Assembly (NCBI GenBank): GCA_016867095.1
Contig: VGKK01000012.1
Location: forward strand, 1-17,020
DNA from: Candidatus Omnitrophota bacterium
GTDB lineage: Bacteria; Omnitrophota; Gorgyraeia; Gygaellales; Profunditerraquicolaceae
DNA length: 17,020 nt
Reading direction: 5' to 3'
A program made the position numbers and the translations under genes. The notes under the pieces are model-generated. The model saw only the letters and a list, made by a program, of their open reading frames with translations. It did no database searches and had not been told where the DNA came from. Shown here one piece after another: positions 1 through 7,077 of this stretch. Within the stretch, counting starts at the first letter, position 1; each line of letters begins with the position of its first letter.

Positions 1-28
1 TGGGATTTGTAATTTGTAATTTAACATA
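1..28. repeat. Edge of an AT-rich skewed repeat
   Basis: The first 28 bases consist of TTTGTAATTTGTAATTT-type units like the right half of the inverted repeat at 3236-3361. The matching left half would lie outside the window, so this is probably the end of another spacer of the same class downstream of the trigger factor gene. Only part is visible, so confidence is low. Confidence 0.4.
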
Positions 29-907
29 TTAAACTCTCTGCTGCCAATCAGCTTCTTTCAATAAAAATTCCATCACATGGGCCGGCATATGGTCGTCCAG
101 GGGGATGTTTTCCTTTTTGGCAATGGCAGATAAAACTAAATAAACCCGCACCTGATTTCTTGCCTGCGGCTCTAAATCGGAAGACATCTTCTTCTCCTCC
201 TCGTTAATCTTTCCCGCCGGCATCCCTCTTAACGCTAAATCCACTTTTGCCTGCCTGACCAAATCCTGCAGCTGCCTGTCCACCAAAACCTGCGGTATCT
301 TAAAATCCATGTCCTTGGTTAGGCTCCTGATAATCTCATCTTCTATCTTCTGGCGGCCTTGATTTTCTTTTTGCAGAAAAATTTGCCGCTCCAGCGCCTT
401 CTCCAATTCAGCCAGGCTGGGATACCCCAGGCCTTTGGCAAAATTATCGTCAATAACCTCCAGCTTCCTGGATTCTTTCAGGGAATCCAGGCTGCGCTTA
501 ACTTCCTCGGAGGAAACGCTCACTTTTTGATAATTAATCTTGATGCCGCGATAATTTTTTACCGCGATCTCCGGGGCGATTTCCACCTGAGCCTTAAATG
601 ACAGGGAGTTCCTGTCCAGCTTAACCTCGGAGATATCCGGCAATTCTATTACTTCCAGGCCTTCCTGCTCAACCGCCTTCTGGTAAGTTTCAGGGACTAA
701 TTCTTTAAGCACCTGCTCGTGCGCGTAAGAGGAATAATGCTTTTCTAAAATGTCCCGCGGCGCATGGCCGGGGCGAAAACCCGGGACCTTGGCCTCCTGG
801 CTGATTTTCTTAAAGACATCCTCAAATTTATTCTTTACCGCATCGCCGGTTACCTCAATGCTGATTTCTCTTTTTGTCGCGTCTATTTTCTTGATGTCGG
901 TTTTCAT
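29..907 (-). CDS. tig: Trigger factor-like chaperone lacking the PPIase domain
   Basis: Ribosome-associated folding chaperone that binds nascent chains at the exit tunnel. The N-terminal ribosome-binding domain is clear (residues 1 to about 120), including the signature GFRPGHAP at 43-50, the counterpart of the GFRxGKxP loop. The first arm of the C-terminal domain follows directly (FAKGLGYPSLAELEKALERQ at about 156-175). In the usual protein of about 430 residues an FKBP-type PPIase domain of about 100 residues sits between these; here the linker SLKESRKLEVIDD joins the parts directly. The far C terminus is also shortened, ending with a helix (HVMEFLLKEADW) like the normal last helix. Total is 292 aa. 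GGAG stands 7 nt before the ATG. The frame is intact, so it looks like a functional short form rather than a pseudogene. It follows lptB after a 144-nt spacer with two hairpins. Confidence 0.85.
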   Translation of the reverse strand: MKTDIKKIDATKREISIEVTGDAVKNKFEDVFKKISQEAKVPGFRPGHAPRDILEKHYSSYAHEQVLKELVPETYQKAVEQEGLEVIELPDISEVKLDRNSLSFKAQVEIAPEIAVKNYRGIKINYQKVSVSSEEVKRSLDSLKESRKLEVIDDNFAKGLGYPSLAELEKALERQIFLQKENQGRQKIEDEIIRSLTKDMDFKIPQVLVDRQLQDLVRQAKVDLALRGMPAGKINEEEKKMSSDLEPQARNQVRVYLVLSAIAKKENIPLDDHMPAHVMEFLLKEADWQQRV

Positions 908-938
908 TGTCTAACTCCGTTTGAATATTATCAGTCCT

Positions 939-998
939 ATCCCGCCTCGTAAGATATGGCGAAATTCTCTCTGACAATTTCGCCATACTCGGCGGGAT
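939..998. repeat. Inverted repeat (hairpin 1) between lptB and tig
   Basis: Two nested pairs of complementary arms are visible: ATCCCGCC (939-946) with GGCGGGAT (991-998), and ATGGCGAAATT (956-966) with AATTTCGCCAT (976-986). The inner stem is 11 bp with a 9-nt loop. There is no T-run in the transcribed direction, so it is not a classic intrinsic terminator; it may be a dispersed palindrome or an RNA-processing or stability element. Confidence 0.7.
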
Positions 999-999
999 G

Positions 1000-1051
1000 A
1001 GTTCGGACAGATAACTTGCGTTCGCTTACGCTCCGCAAGTTATGTCCTCAC
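1000..1051. repeat. Inverted repeat (hairpin 2) just after the lptB stop
   Basis: ATAACTTGCG (1011-1020) is complementary to CGCAAGTTAT (1034-1043). The pairing extends outward with GGACA/TGTCC and GAG/CTC after a small bulge. In transcription direction it begins immediately after the lptB TGA, where it could protect the mRNA 3' end or attenuate readthrough into tig. No U-tract follows. Confidence 0.65.
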
Positions 1052-1774
1052 TCACATACTGAATTTTTCGCCCAGATATACTTCCCTGGCCTGGGGGTTG
1101 TTAATTAACTCATTGGCTGTGCCGGAAATAAGGATCTTGCCCTCGGCAATCAAATAAGCCCGGTCAGTGATAGAGAGAGTCTCTCTTACATTATGGTCGG
1201 TAAGTAAGATCCCTAAGCCCCTCTGCTTTAATTCCTTGATAATCTCCTGCGCCTCATTAACCACTATCGGGTCTATGCCGGAAAAAGGCTCATCCAAAAG
1301 TATGAATGAAGGATTAGTCACTAACGCCCGGGTAATCTCCAGGCGCCTCCTCTCTCCGCCGGAAAGGGTATAGGCCTTATGTTTGGCTAAATGCGCGATA
1401 TTCAGTTCTTGCAGCAAATTTTCCAGCCGGTGCTTCCTCTCCTTTTTGCCTATCGGCAATGTCTCCAGAATAGCCAGGATATTTTCCTCTACCGTCAGCT
1501 TTCTGAATACGGAAGCCTCCTGGGCGAGGTACCCGATCCCGTAACGGCTGCGCTGGTGTATGGGCAGGGTGGTAATATCATAATTATCAAATACGATTTT
1601 ACCGCGATTTGGGGGGATAATCCCCACAATCATATAAAACGTGGTGGTCTTTCCGGCGCCGTTAGGGCCCAGGAGGCCCACGATTTCGCCGCGCTTTACC
1701 ACGATATCCACGCCCTTGACCACTTCCCTGCCGTCGTAGGATTTAGATAATTCTTTAGTTTCCAAAAGATGCAC
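1052..1774 (-). CDS. lptB: LPS export ABC transporter ATP-binding protein LptB
   Basis: Cytoplasmic ATPase of the LptB2FG complex, which powers extraction of LPS from the inner membrane and its transfer along LptC and LptA. All ABC motifs are present: Walker A GPNGAGKTT (36-44), Q-loop in YLAQEASVF (82-90), signature LSGGE (137-141), Walker B ILLDEP (158-163) and the H-loop histidine H194 in LLTDHNVRETL. YLAQEASVFRKLTVEENI is typical of LptB rather than generic ABC proteins. At 240 aa it is full length. The ATG lies within the end of the upstream lptC/lptA fusion (20-nt overlap), indicating translational coupling. The permease genes lptF and lptG are not in this window. Confidence 0.95.
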   Translation of the reverse strand: MHLLETKELSKSYDGREVVKGVDIVVKRGEIVGLLGPNGAGKTTTFYMIVGIIPPNRGKIVFDNYDITTLPIHQRSRYGIGYLAQEASVFRKLTVEENILAILETLPIGKKERKHRLENLLQELNIAHLAKHKAYTLSGGERRRLEITRALVTNPSFILLDEPFSGIDPIVVNEAQEIIKELKQRGLGILLTDHNVRETLSITDRAYLIAEGKILISGTANELINNPQAREVYLGEKFSM

Positions 1775-2660
1775 TGATACCCTCCGTGGAATAAATAATC
1801 AATTTTGGCTTTCCGGTCAATACTATTCTTTTATCCAGCGCCGTATAAACCGCCTCTTCGCTGTAGGACACATTTTCGCCCCGCACAATTTTCACATTGC
1901 CGCGCGCCACAATCTTCTGAATGTTCGCGCCCATCGCGCCCATCGCCGCCGGAGCCGGGGACGGCTCCTGGTTATCATTCGCGCCTGACTTCACAAAATA
2001 GACATCCATAATGTCGCTATAGATAAGATTGTCCTGGGTATTTACCTTAACATTATTTTTAAAGGTGGCGATATTTTTGGCGTAATCTATTTCTAACGGC
2101 CCGTCGCAGGTAATAATAATCTTGTCTTTTCCTTTATCCTGCGGATTTTTTTCGGCCGCGGGCAAGATATCCACCTGGACATCTTTTTCAAGAGTGATCT
2201 TATTTAAATTCGGCTCTCCGGTCGCGCCCTTGGCTACGGTAATCATATTGTCCCGGCTGATTTTGACGATATCTTCGGTAGTCACTAACTTTTTTTTCCG
2301 GTCCCAATCCAGGGAATCGGTAGTCATTTTCGCGCCGCCGGTCGTGGTAATGACCACGTTTTCCTCCAGGTGGACCTTACCTTCGGCCTTGTCAAAATCG
2401 CCCTTATCCGCGACGAGGTTAATGTTTTCTTTTTCGCCGTACATATTGCCGGTGACGTCTTTGAGCTTTATCAGATTATCAAAGATATCCGCGCTCTTGC
2501 CGGAGATATCCCAGCTTTTCTTGCCCTTGTCGCCGTAGCCTGCCAGGGAAAAATCGCTAATTTGCTGGTCTGACTCTTTCGCAGGTTTATTTTCGGCAAA
2601 ACTGTTACAAATTAAGCCCAGGGCCAAGGCTAAAATTAATAGGCACCTTTTAAACATCAT
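1755..2660 (-). CDS. lptA: LptC-LptA fusion protein, LPS transport
   Basis: Periplasmic bridge component of LPS transport. Residues 1-22 form a Sec signal peptide (hydrophobic core, SFA cleavage site) with no lipobox. Residues about 30-155 resemble LptC (ISDFSLAGYGDKGKKSW, repeated V/I-D-G beta strands). After a charged linker, residues about 180-295 form an OstA/LptA-type domain (CDGPLEIDYAKNIATFKNNV, then VARGNVKIVRGENVSYSE and KRIVLTGKPKLI). LptC and LptA are usually separate proteins of about 190 and 180 aa; here both sit in one 301-aa chain. A low-complexity Pro/Ala/Gly/Met insert (about 230-245) interrupts the second domain. Two consecutive ATGs (2660 and 2657) are possible starts; both overlap the kdsC stop. 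Fold assignment is by pattern, so the exact domain boundary is uncertain. Confidence 0.8.
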   Translation of the reverse strand: MMFKRCLLILALALGLICNSFAENKPAKESDQQISDFSLAGYGDKGKKSWDISGKSADIFDNLIKLKDVTGNMYGEKENINLVADKGDFDKAEGKVHLEENVVITTTGGAKMTTDSLDWDRKKKLVTTEDIVKISRDNMITVAKGATGEPNLNKITLEKDVQVDILPAAEKNPQDKGKDKIIITCDGPLEIDYAKNIATFKNNVKVNTQDNLIYSDIMDVYFVKSGANDNQEPSPAPAAMGAMGANIQKIVARGNVKIVRGENVSYSEEAVYTALDKRIVLTGKPKLIIYSTEGISASFGN

Positions 2661-3183
2661 AGAGCCCCACGAGGCCCTGCCATTTATCCTGGGCCTTGAG
2701 GATTAACTCGGCAATTTCCCTGACCGCGCCCCGGCCGCCCTCTTTGGAAGTAACATAGGCGGCTTTATGTTTAATCTCCGGACAGGCATTGGCTACCGCC
2801 ATTGGAAAACCTACTCTTTTCATCAGGCAAAGGTCCACTAAATCGTCTCCCACAAAACAAATCTGGTCCAGATTAACCTGATATTTTTTTAATATCTTAT
2901 CCAGTACCGCGGTCTTGGGAGAGATGTTTTCAAAAACCGCCTCCACGCGCATATCCCGGGCGCGCGGCTTGATGGCGCGCGAACCCTTGGCAGTCACCAG
3001 GATAGTCGGGATACCCGCCTTGCCCAATAGGTAAACCCCTAAACCGTCCTGGACGTAAAAAAACTTTGTATCCCGGCCGTACGAATCGTAAATTATCCGG
3101 CCGTCGGTCAAAACGCCGTCCACATCCAATAGTAACAGCTTAATCTTTTTAGCCTTTTCTACTAATTCCTGTTTGATATCCAT
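2650..3183 (-). CDS. kdsC: 3-deoxy-D-manno-octulosonate 8-phosphate phosphatase KdsC
   Basis: HAD-superfamily phosphatase (C0 type, tetrameric) that releases phosphate from Kdo-8-phosphate, the third step of CMP-Kdo synthesis in the cytoplasm. Visible motifs are DVDGVLTDG with nucleophile D20 and D22, the TAKGS motif II region (64-68), KPRARD, and VGDDLVD (111-117) binding Mg2+. I chose the ATG at 3183 (177 aa), which gives the usual KdsC length. The frame is open upstream to 3249, but those 22 extra residues are hydrophobic, unlike KdsC, and read into the repeat spacer. No strong Shine-Dalgarno is seen before 3183. The 3' end overlaps the LptC/LptA fusion by 11 nt. Confidence 0.92.
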   Translation of the reverse strand: MDIKQELVEKAKKIKLLLLDVDGVLTDGRIIYDSYGRDTKFFYVQDGLGVYLLGKAGIPTILVTAKGSRAIKPRARDMRVEAVFENISPKTAVLDKILKKYQVNLDQICFVGDDLVDLCLMKRVGFPMAVANACPEIKHKAAYVTSKEGGRGAVREIAELILKAQDKWQGLVGLYDV

Positions 3184-3235
3184 CTGAAGAAATACCACTG
3201 TCAAATGAAAAAGCAGAATTAACTTAATAATGGGG

Positions 3236-3361
3236 AAATTCCAAATCACAAATTACAAATCACAAACAAATCCCAATTACCAAATGACTAAAACGGTTTC
3301 GGTCATTGGAATTTTGGTCATTGTAATTTGTTTGTAATTTGGTGCTTGGAATTTGGAATTT
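3236..3361. repeat. AT-rich strand-skewed inverted repeat between kdsD and kdsC
   Basis: The left half is made of A/C-rich units (CAAATTACAAATCACAAA type) and the right half of the complementary T/G-rich units. The outer 11 bases pair perfectly (3236-3246 with 3351-3361), CAAATTACAAA pairs with TTTGTAATTTG, and AATGAC with GTCATT near the centre. The whole 126 nt could fold as one long imperfect hairpin. It interrupts an otherwise tightly packed Kdo operon. No coding capacity is seen. Confidence 0.75.
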
Positions 3362-3374
3362 AACCATTTGTCAT

Positions 3375-4343
3375 TTATACTAATCCTGCCTTTAATAAGT
3401 CCTGCACATCCAGTAAGCCCACCGGATGCCTGTTTTTATCCACTACCGGGACTTCGTCAATCTTTTTATCCTTTAAGATACGCAGGGCTTCCGCGGCCAG
3501 CATCTGGGGGCCTACGGTAGAAGGATTTTTCGTCATTACCTCTTTTACCCGGCGCCGGGATAAATTAGGGTCCACTTCCAGGTGGCGGCGCAGGTCGCCG
3601 TCGGTAAAGATGCCGGAGAGCCTGCCTTTTTTGTCTACTACCGTGGCGCTCCCGGCGCGGCCCTGGGTAATCTTAAATAAGACCTCCGAGATTTTTTTAT
3701 CCTCCCCGACTACAGGATTAGCCTTGCCCCGGCGCATAATATCTTCTACCCGTAAGAGCAGTTTTTTTCCTAATAAGCCGCCGGGATGGAAAAAAGCAAA
3801 ATCTTCTTCCTTAAAACCTTTCAGCTCCAGGAGGCACACTGCCAGGGCGTCCGACATTGCCAGGGCCGCGGTAGTGGAAGCTGTAGGCGCCAAACCCAAG
3901 GGGCAGGCCTCTTTTTTTACCGAGACGTCCAAGACTACATCGCTATATTTAGCCAGAATTGAATTTTTATTCCCGGTAAGCGCGATAATTTTACAGCCGA
4001 TTTTTTTCAACAGGGGCAAAAGCTGCTTCATCTGTTCGCCCTGGCCGCTGTTAGATAGAATGATAACGATATCTTCCCGGGTAACCTTGCCTAAATCTCC
4101 GTGCGCCGCTTCCGCGGAATGTAAAAATAAACTGGGGGTGCCGGTTGAGGCCAGCGTCGCGGAAAATTTCTGGGCAACAATACCAGTCTTACCCATGCCG
4201 CTCACCACCACTCTGGCTTTAGTCTTTAAAATCAAATCCAGCGCCCGGATAAATTCCTTACCAATGTTAGATTTTAGATTTTTAACTGCCTCAGCCTCTA
4301 TATCCAAAACTTCTCTGGCGCGCCTGATCGGATTAATCTTCAT
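3375..4343 (-). CDS. kdsD: Arabinose-5-phosphate isomerase KdsD
   Basis: Interconverts D-ribulose-5-phosphate and D-arabinose-5-phosphate, the first committed step toward Kdo. An N-terminal SIS domain (about 35-175) is followed by two CBS domains (about 200-255 and 265-322). The family active-site residues can be placed at K52 (GMGK), E78 (HSAEAAHGDLG), E145 (KKEACPLGLAPT) and H186 (FFHPGGLLGKKL). At 322 aa it matches the usual length of about 325. The purine-rich stretch AAGGGCAGGAG runs right up to the ATG; the AAGG part is at usable spacing. It lies 15 nt after kdsA and is separated from kdsC by the 3236-3361 inverted repeat. The CBS pair may sense a nucleotide or sugar ligand (inference). 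Confidence 0.95.
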   Translation of the reverse strand: MKINPIRRAREVLDIEAEAVKNLKSNIGKEFIRALDLILKTKARVVVSGMGKTGIVAQKFSATLASTGTPSLFLHSAEAAHGDLGKVTREDIVIILSNSGQGEQMKQLLPLLKKIGCKIIALTGNKNSILAKYSDVVLDVSVKKEACPLGLAPTASTTAALAMSDALAVCLLELKGFKEEDFAFFHPGGLLGKKLLLRVEDIMRRGKANPVVGEDKKISEVLFKITQGRAGSATVVDKKGRLSGIFTDGDLRRHLEVDPNLSRRRVKEVMTKNPSTVGPQMLAAEALRILKDKKIDEVPVVDKNRHPVGLLDVQDLLKAGLV

Positions 4344-4358
4344 CTCCTGCCCTTTAAG

Positions 4359-5171
4359 CTATAAAGCCCCTTCTATTTTTTTAACCTGTCTTAATAATTT
4401 CTCTAATTCCTTTAAGTTAATCATATTCGAGCCGTCGCACAGCGCCCGGTCCGGCGAGAGGTGCACTTCCAAAAATAACCCGTCGCAGCCAAAGGCCGCG
4501 GCCGCGCGCGCCAGGCCGGAGACAAACTCCCGCTGGCCGCCGGAAGAGCCGCCTTTTCCGCCGGGAAGCTGCACGCTATGGGTAGCGTCAAAAATTACCG
4601 GATAGCCAAACTCGCGCATAATCCCCAGGCTGCGTAAATCCGTCACCAAATTATTATAGCCAAAACAAACCCCGCGCTCGGTAAGCAAAATTTTCCTGTT
4701 GTCCGTGGATTCAATTTTTTTAATCACCGGCAGGATATCCCAGGGCGCCAAAAACTGGCCCTTTTTAATATTGACCACTTTGCCGGTCCTGGCGGCCGCC
4801 ACCACAATATCCGTCTGGCGGCACAAAAACGCGGGTATCTGAATAATATCCAGGACCGAGGCTGCCTCGGCAATTTCCTTCTGGCAATGTATATCGCTAA
4901 GGAGCGGCACTTTTAATTTTTGTTTGACTTTATTCAGTATCTCCAGGCCCTTTTTTAAGCCCGGGCCGCGAAAAGAATCTATGGAAAGGCGGTTGGCCTT
5001 ATCAAAACTGGATTTAAAGATAAACGGCACATTTAACTTTGCGGCAATCTCCTTAATCATCCCGGCGGTCTCCAGGCAATGGCTCTCCGACTCAATCACG
5101 CAAGGCCCGGCGATTAAAACCAAAGGGTTACCCGCGCCTATCCTTATCTTACCTAAATTAACTTGGGGCAT
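4359..5171 (-). CDS. kdsA: Kdo-8-phosphate synthase KdsA, metal-dependent class
   Basis: Condenses phosphoenolpyruvate with arabinose-5-phosphate to Kdo-8-phosphate in a TIM-barrel fold. Core motifs are IAGPCVIES (20-28), FKSSFDKANRLS, RGPGLKKG, IQIPAFLCRQTD, KKGQFLAPWD and DATHSVQLPGG. Cys24 in AGPC occupies the position that is Cys in metal-dependent enzymes (Aquifex type) and Asn in the E. coli type. The other expected metal ligands are present: His in DATHS, Glu in LFLEVH and Asp in CDGSNM. This therefore looks like a metal-dependent KdsA. 270 aa is full length. The start codon overlaps the kdsB stop by 1 nt (TAATG), indicating coupling. Confidence 0.95.
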   Translation of the reverse strand: MPQVNLGKIRIGAGNPLVLIAGPCVIESESHCLETAGMIKEIAAKLNVPFIFKSSFDKANRLSIDSFRGPGLKKGLEILNKVKQKLKVPLLSDIHCQKEIAEAASVLDIIQIPAFLCRQTDIVVAAARTGKVVNIKKGQFLAPWDILPVIKKIESTDNRKILLTERGVCFGYNNLVTDLRSLGIMREFGYPVIFDATHSVQLPGGKGGSSGGQREFVSGLARAAAAFGCDGLFLEVHLSPDRALCDGSNMINLKELEKLLRQVKKIEGAL

Positions 5172-5911
5172 TATAAGCTTTCCTTCTTTAAATATTCTAT
5201 CGCCCTGGCCAGGTCTTCGGGCGTGTCCACGCCGATAGTGTCGTACTTTGTTTCAATAACCTTTATCTTATAGCCCTCTTCCAAAACGCGCAGCTGCTCC
5301 AGGCATTCGGTCCTCTCCAAATAGGAAACCGGCAGATTCTTATAGATAAAGAGAAAATCCTTGGTATAGCCGTATACGCCTATATGCTTGAAATAAACCG
5401 GCACGCTAATCTGCGAATTACTGGCGTGGAAAGGGATCCCCGCCCGCGAAAAATAAAGCGCGAAATTATTCTTGTCAATAACCACCTTGACCACGTTGGT
5501 ATCGGCAATTATTTCGGGTTCGTCCACGGCCTTCATTATCGTGGCCATGGAAATTGCGCTGTCATCCAATAGAGTCTGGGCAACCTTATCTATCATCGTA
5601 GGATGGATTAACGGCTCATCGCCCTGGATATTGACGACTATCTTTACCTCTAAGGGATTGACTACTTCGCAAATCCTGTCCGTGCCTGATAAATGGCCTT
5701 TGGCAGTCAGGGCCACCTTGGCGCCGAAACCCCTGGCTGCGGCGGCGATGCGCTCATCATCGCAGGCAATAATCAAATCATCCAAAAGCAGCGCCTGTTT
5801 CGCGCGCTCCCAGACGTGCTGGAGCACGGGCTTACCAAGCATATCCGCCAGAACCTTTCCTTCAAAGCGCGTGGAAGAATACCTGGCGGGGATTATGCCG
5901 ATAACATCCAT
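5171..5911 (-). CDS. kdsB: CMP-Kdo synthetase (3-deoxy-manno-octulosonate cytidylyltransferase)
   Basis: Activates Kdo with CTP to CMP-Kdo, the donor for WaaA, giving the last cytoplasmic step of the pathway encoded here. It is a GT-A-like nucleotidyltransferase with IIPARYSSTRFEGKVLADM at the N terminus (CTP loop), VNIQGDEPLI (Mg2+/nucleotide binding), FKHIGVYGYTKDFL, LERTECLEQLRVLE and the C-terminal GVDTPEDLARA. 246 aa is the standard length. The ATG directly follows the TAG of hldA with no gap, and the stop overlaps kdsA, so hldA-kdsB-kdsA are almost certainly co-transcribed and coupled. Confidence 0.96.
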   Translation of the reverse strand: MDVIGIIPARYSSTRFEGKVLADMLGKPVLQHVWERAKQALLLDDLIIACDDERIAAAARGFGAKVALTAKGHLSGTDRICEVVNPLEVKIVVNIQGDEPLIHPTMIDKVAQTLLDDSAISMATIMKAVDEPEIIADTNVVKVVIDKNNFALYFSRAGIPFHASNSQISVPVYFKHIGVYGYTKDFLFIYKNLPVSYLERTECLEQLRVLEEGYKIKVIETKYDTIGVDTPEDLARAIEYLKKESL

Positions 5912-6925
5912 CTAATCCATTCTCCTTAATAATTCTTCTTTATTGGTGACCGCGGTGCCTAATTTACCGACGACAATACCGGCGGCAAAATTGGCGATAT
6001 GCGCGGCCTGCAATTTCGTGGCGCCGCTGGCCAGAGCCAAAGTAAAACAGGCTACCACGGTATCTCCGGCTCCGGAAACATCAAATACCTCCTGGGCCAC
6101 GGTAGGTATGTGGGTAAGGCGGCCGCCGCGTTCAAACAGCCGCATCCCGTCCTCGCCCAAAGTCACCAGGAGTGAATCCAAATCTAAATACTTTATGATT
6201 TCCGCGGCGGCTAAATCTATGTCTTTATCCGTAAATAGCCTGTCGGCATTTAGCCTGAACCTGTTCGCGGTATCCTTAATCTTTAAGTTTCTGATGGCAT
6301 TTTCCAATTCGCGGCGGTTAGGGGTAATGGAGGTTACGCCGTGATAATATTGAAAATGCTCCTCTTTGGGGTCAACGGTAATAATCCTCTTCTGAGAACG
6401 GGCCAACCCGATTAATTCTTTTAACAGGTGCTCATTTATTACGCCCTTGCCGTAATCCTCAATAATCACGGCGTCAAAACGGCGGATATTTTTTCGCGCG
6501 AAGTTAAGAATTTGCTGGTTTAGCTTCTGCGATAATGAATGCGTATGCTCCCAGTCCACCCTGACTACCTGCTGGTGCCCGGCAACAATCCTGGTCTTTA
6601 CAGTGGTATGCCTGGCAGGCTCCACAAAGATGCCGTCGGCAGAAATCCTTCTTTTTTTTAATTCCGACAGGAGGATGTCTTTGTTTTTATCCCCGCCGAC
6701 TACCCCCAGCACGGTGACCTTCGCCTTAAAGGCGGAGATGTTATTGGCGACATTCGCCGCGCCGCCGGGCGCATAAGTCCTCTTATCGGCCCAAAGCACC
6801 GGCACCGGCGCCTCCGGAGAAATCCTGTCCACCTTGCCCCAGATATAGTCATCCAGAATTAAATCACCGGCTACTAATATATTAACCCGAGGAAACTTTT
6901 GGATTATTTTTCTTAAATTATGCAT
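5912..6925 (-). CDS. hldA: D-glycero-beta-D-manno-heptose-7-phosphate kinase, stand-alone
   Basis: PfkB/ribokinase-family kinase for the ADP-heptose pathway of LPS inner core. Motifs: PGGAANVANNI (53-63, sugar binding), ITVDPKEEHFQYYHGVTSITPN, VTLGEDGMRLFE, and the catalytic FDVSGAGD (281-288, base D288). RISPEAPVPV near the N terminus is characteristic of RfaE domain I. At 337 aa it holds only the kinase; the cytidylyl/adenylyltransferase half found in bifunctional HldE is absent and no separate hldC is in the window. It opens the Kdo/Lpt operon after a 152-nt AT-rich spacer. Only a weak AAAGAT precedes the ATG. A related PfkB sugar kinase cannot be wholly excluded, but context and motifs favour HldA. 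Confidence 0.9.
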   Translation of the reverse strand: MHNLRKIIQKFPRVNILVAGDLILDDYIWGKVDRISPEAPVPVLWADKRTYAPGGAANVANNISAFKAKVTVLGVVGGDKNKDILLSELKKRRISADGIFVEPARHTTVKTRIVAGHQQVVRVDWEHTHSLSQKLNQQILNFARKNIRRFDAVIIEDYGKGVINEHLLKELIGLARSQKRIITVDPKEEHFQYYHGVTSITPNRRELENAIRNLKIKDTANRFRLNADRLFTDKDIDLAAAEIIKYLDLDSLLVTLGEDGMRLFERGGRLTHIPTVAQEVFDVSGAGDTVVACFTLALASGATKLQAAHIANFAAGIVVGKLGTAVTNKEELLRRMD

Positions 6926-6950
6926 ATCTTTACAGAATTAAACATTTTAT

Positions 6951-7060
6951 AAGTCAAAAGGTAAAAGTAAAAAGTCAAAAGTGCAAGTAAAAAGTAAAAA
7001 CTTAAAAAACTTTTGAATTTTGCCTTGAACTTTTGAGTTTTGAGTTTTGAGTTTTGAGTT
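6951..7060. repeat. AT-rich skewed repeat spacer, with tandem TTTTGAG units
   Basis: The left part holds AAAGTAAAAAGTCAAAAGT-type units and the right part (7030-7060) about four tandem copies of a 7-nt TTTTGAG unit. The two parts are roughly complementary and meet around AAAAACTTAAAAAACTTTT, so the spacer can fold back on itself. It separates the DHS-like gene from hldA. It is the same architectural class as 3236-3361 and 15969-16108 but has different units. Confidence 0.7.
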
Positions 7061-7077
7061 ATATTTAGGGGTTAACG

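Noticed and set aside
3199..3204. TTGACA on the minus strand as a -35 box for kdsC
   Set aside because: The matching -10 position would fall inside the kdsC coding region and reads GGATAT, a poor match.
3184..3249. N-terminal extension of KdsC
   Set aside because: It reads into the repeat spacer, is hydrophobic unlike KdsC, and would exceed the family length.
3610..4605. Long plus-strand open frame (331 codons)
   Set aside because: It lies antisense to kdsD and kdsA, shows no domain pattern and has a composition expected from the complement of well-supported genes.
6926..6975. Promoter for hldA in the AT-rich spacer (TTGACT and TATAAA elements)
   Set aside because: The only pairings give spacings of about 21 bp or no acceptable -10, and the AT-rich repeat produces such matches by chance.
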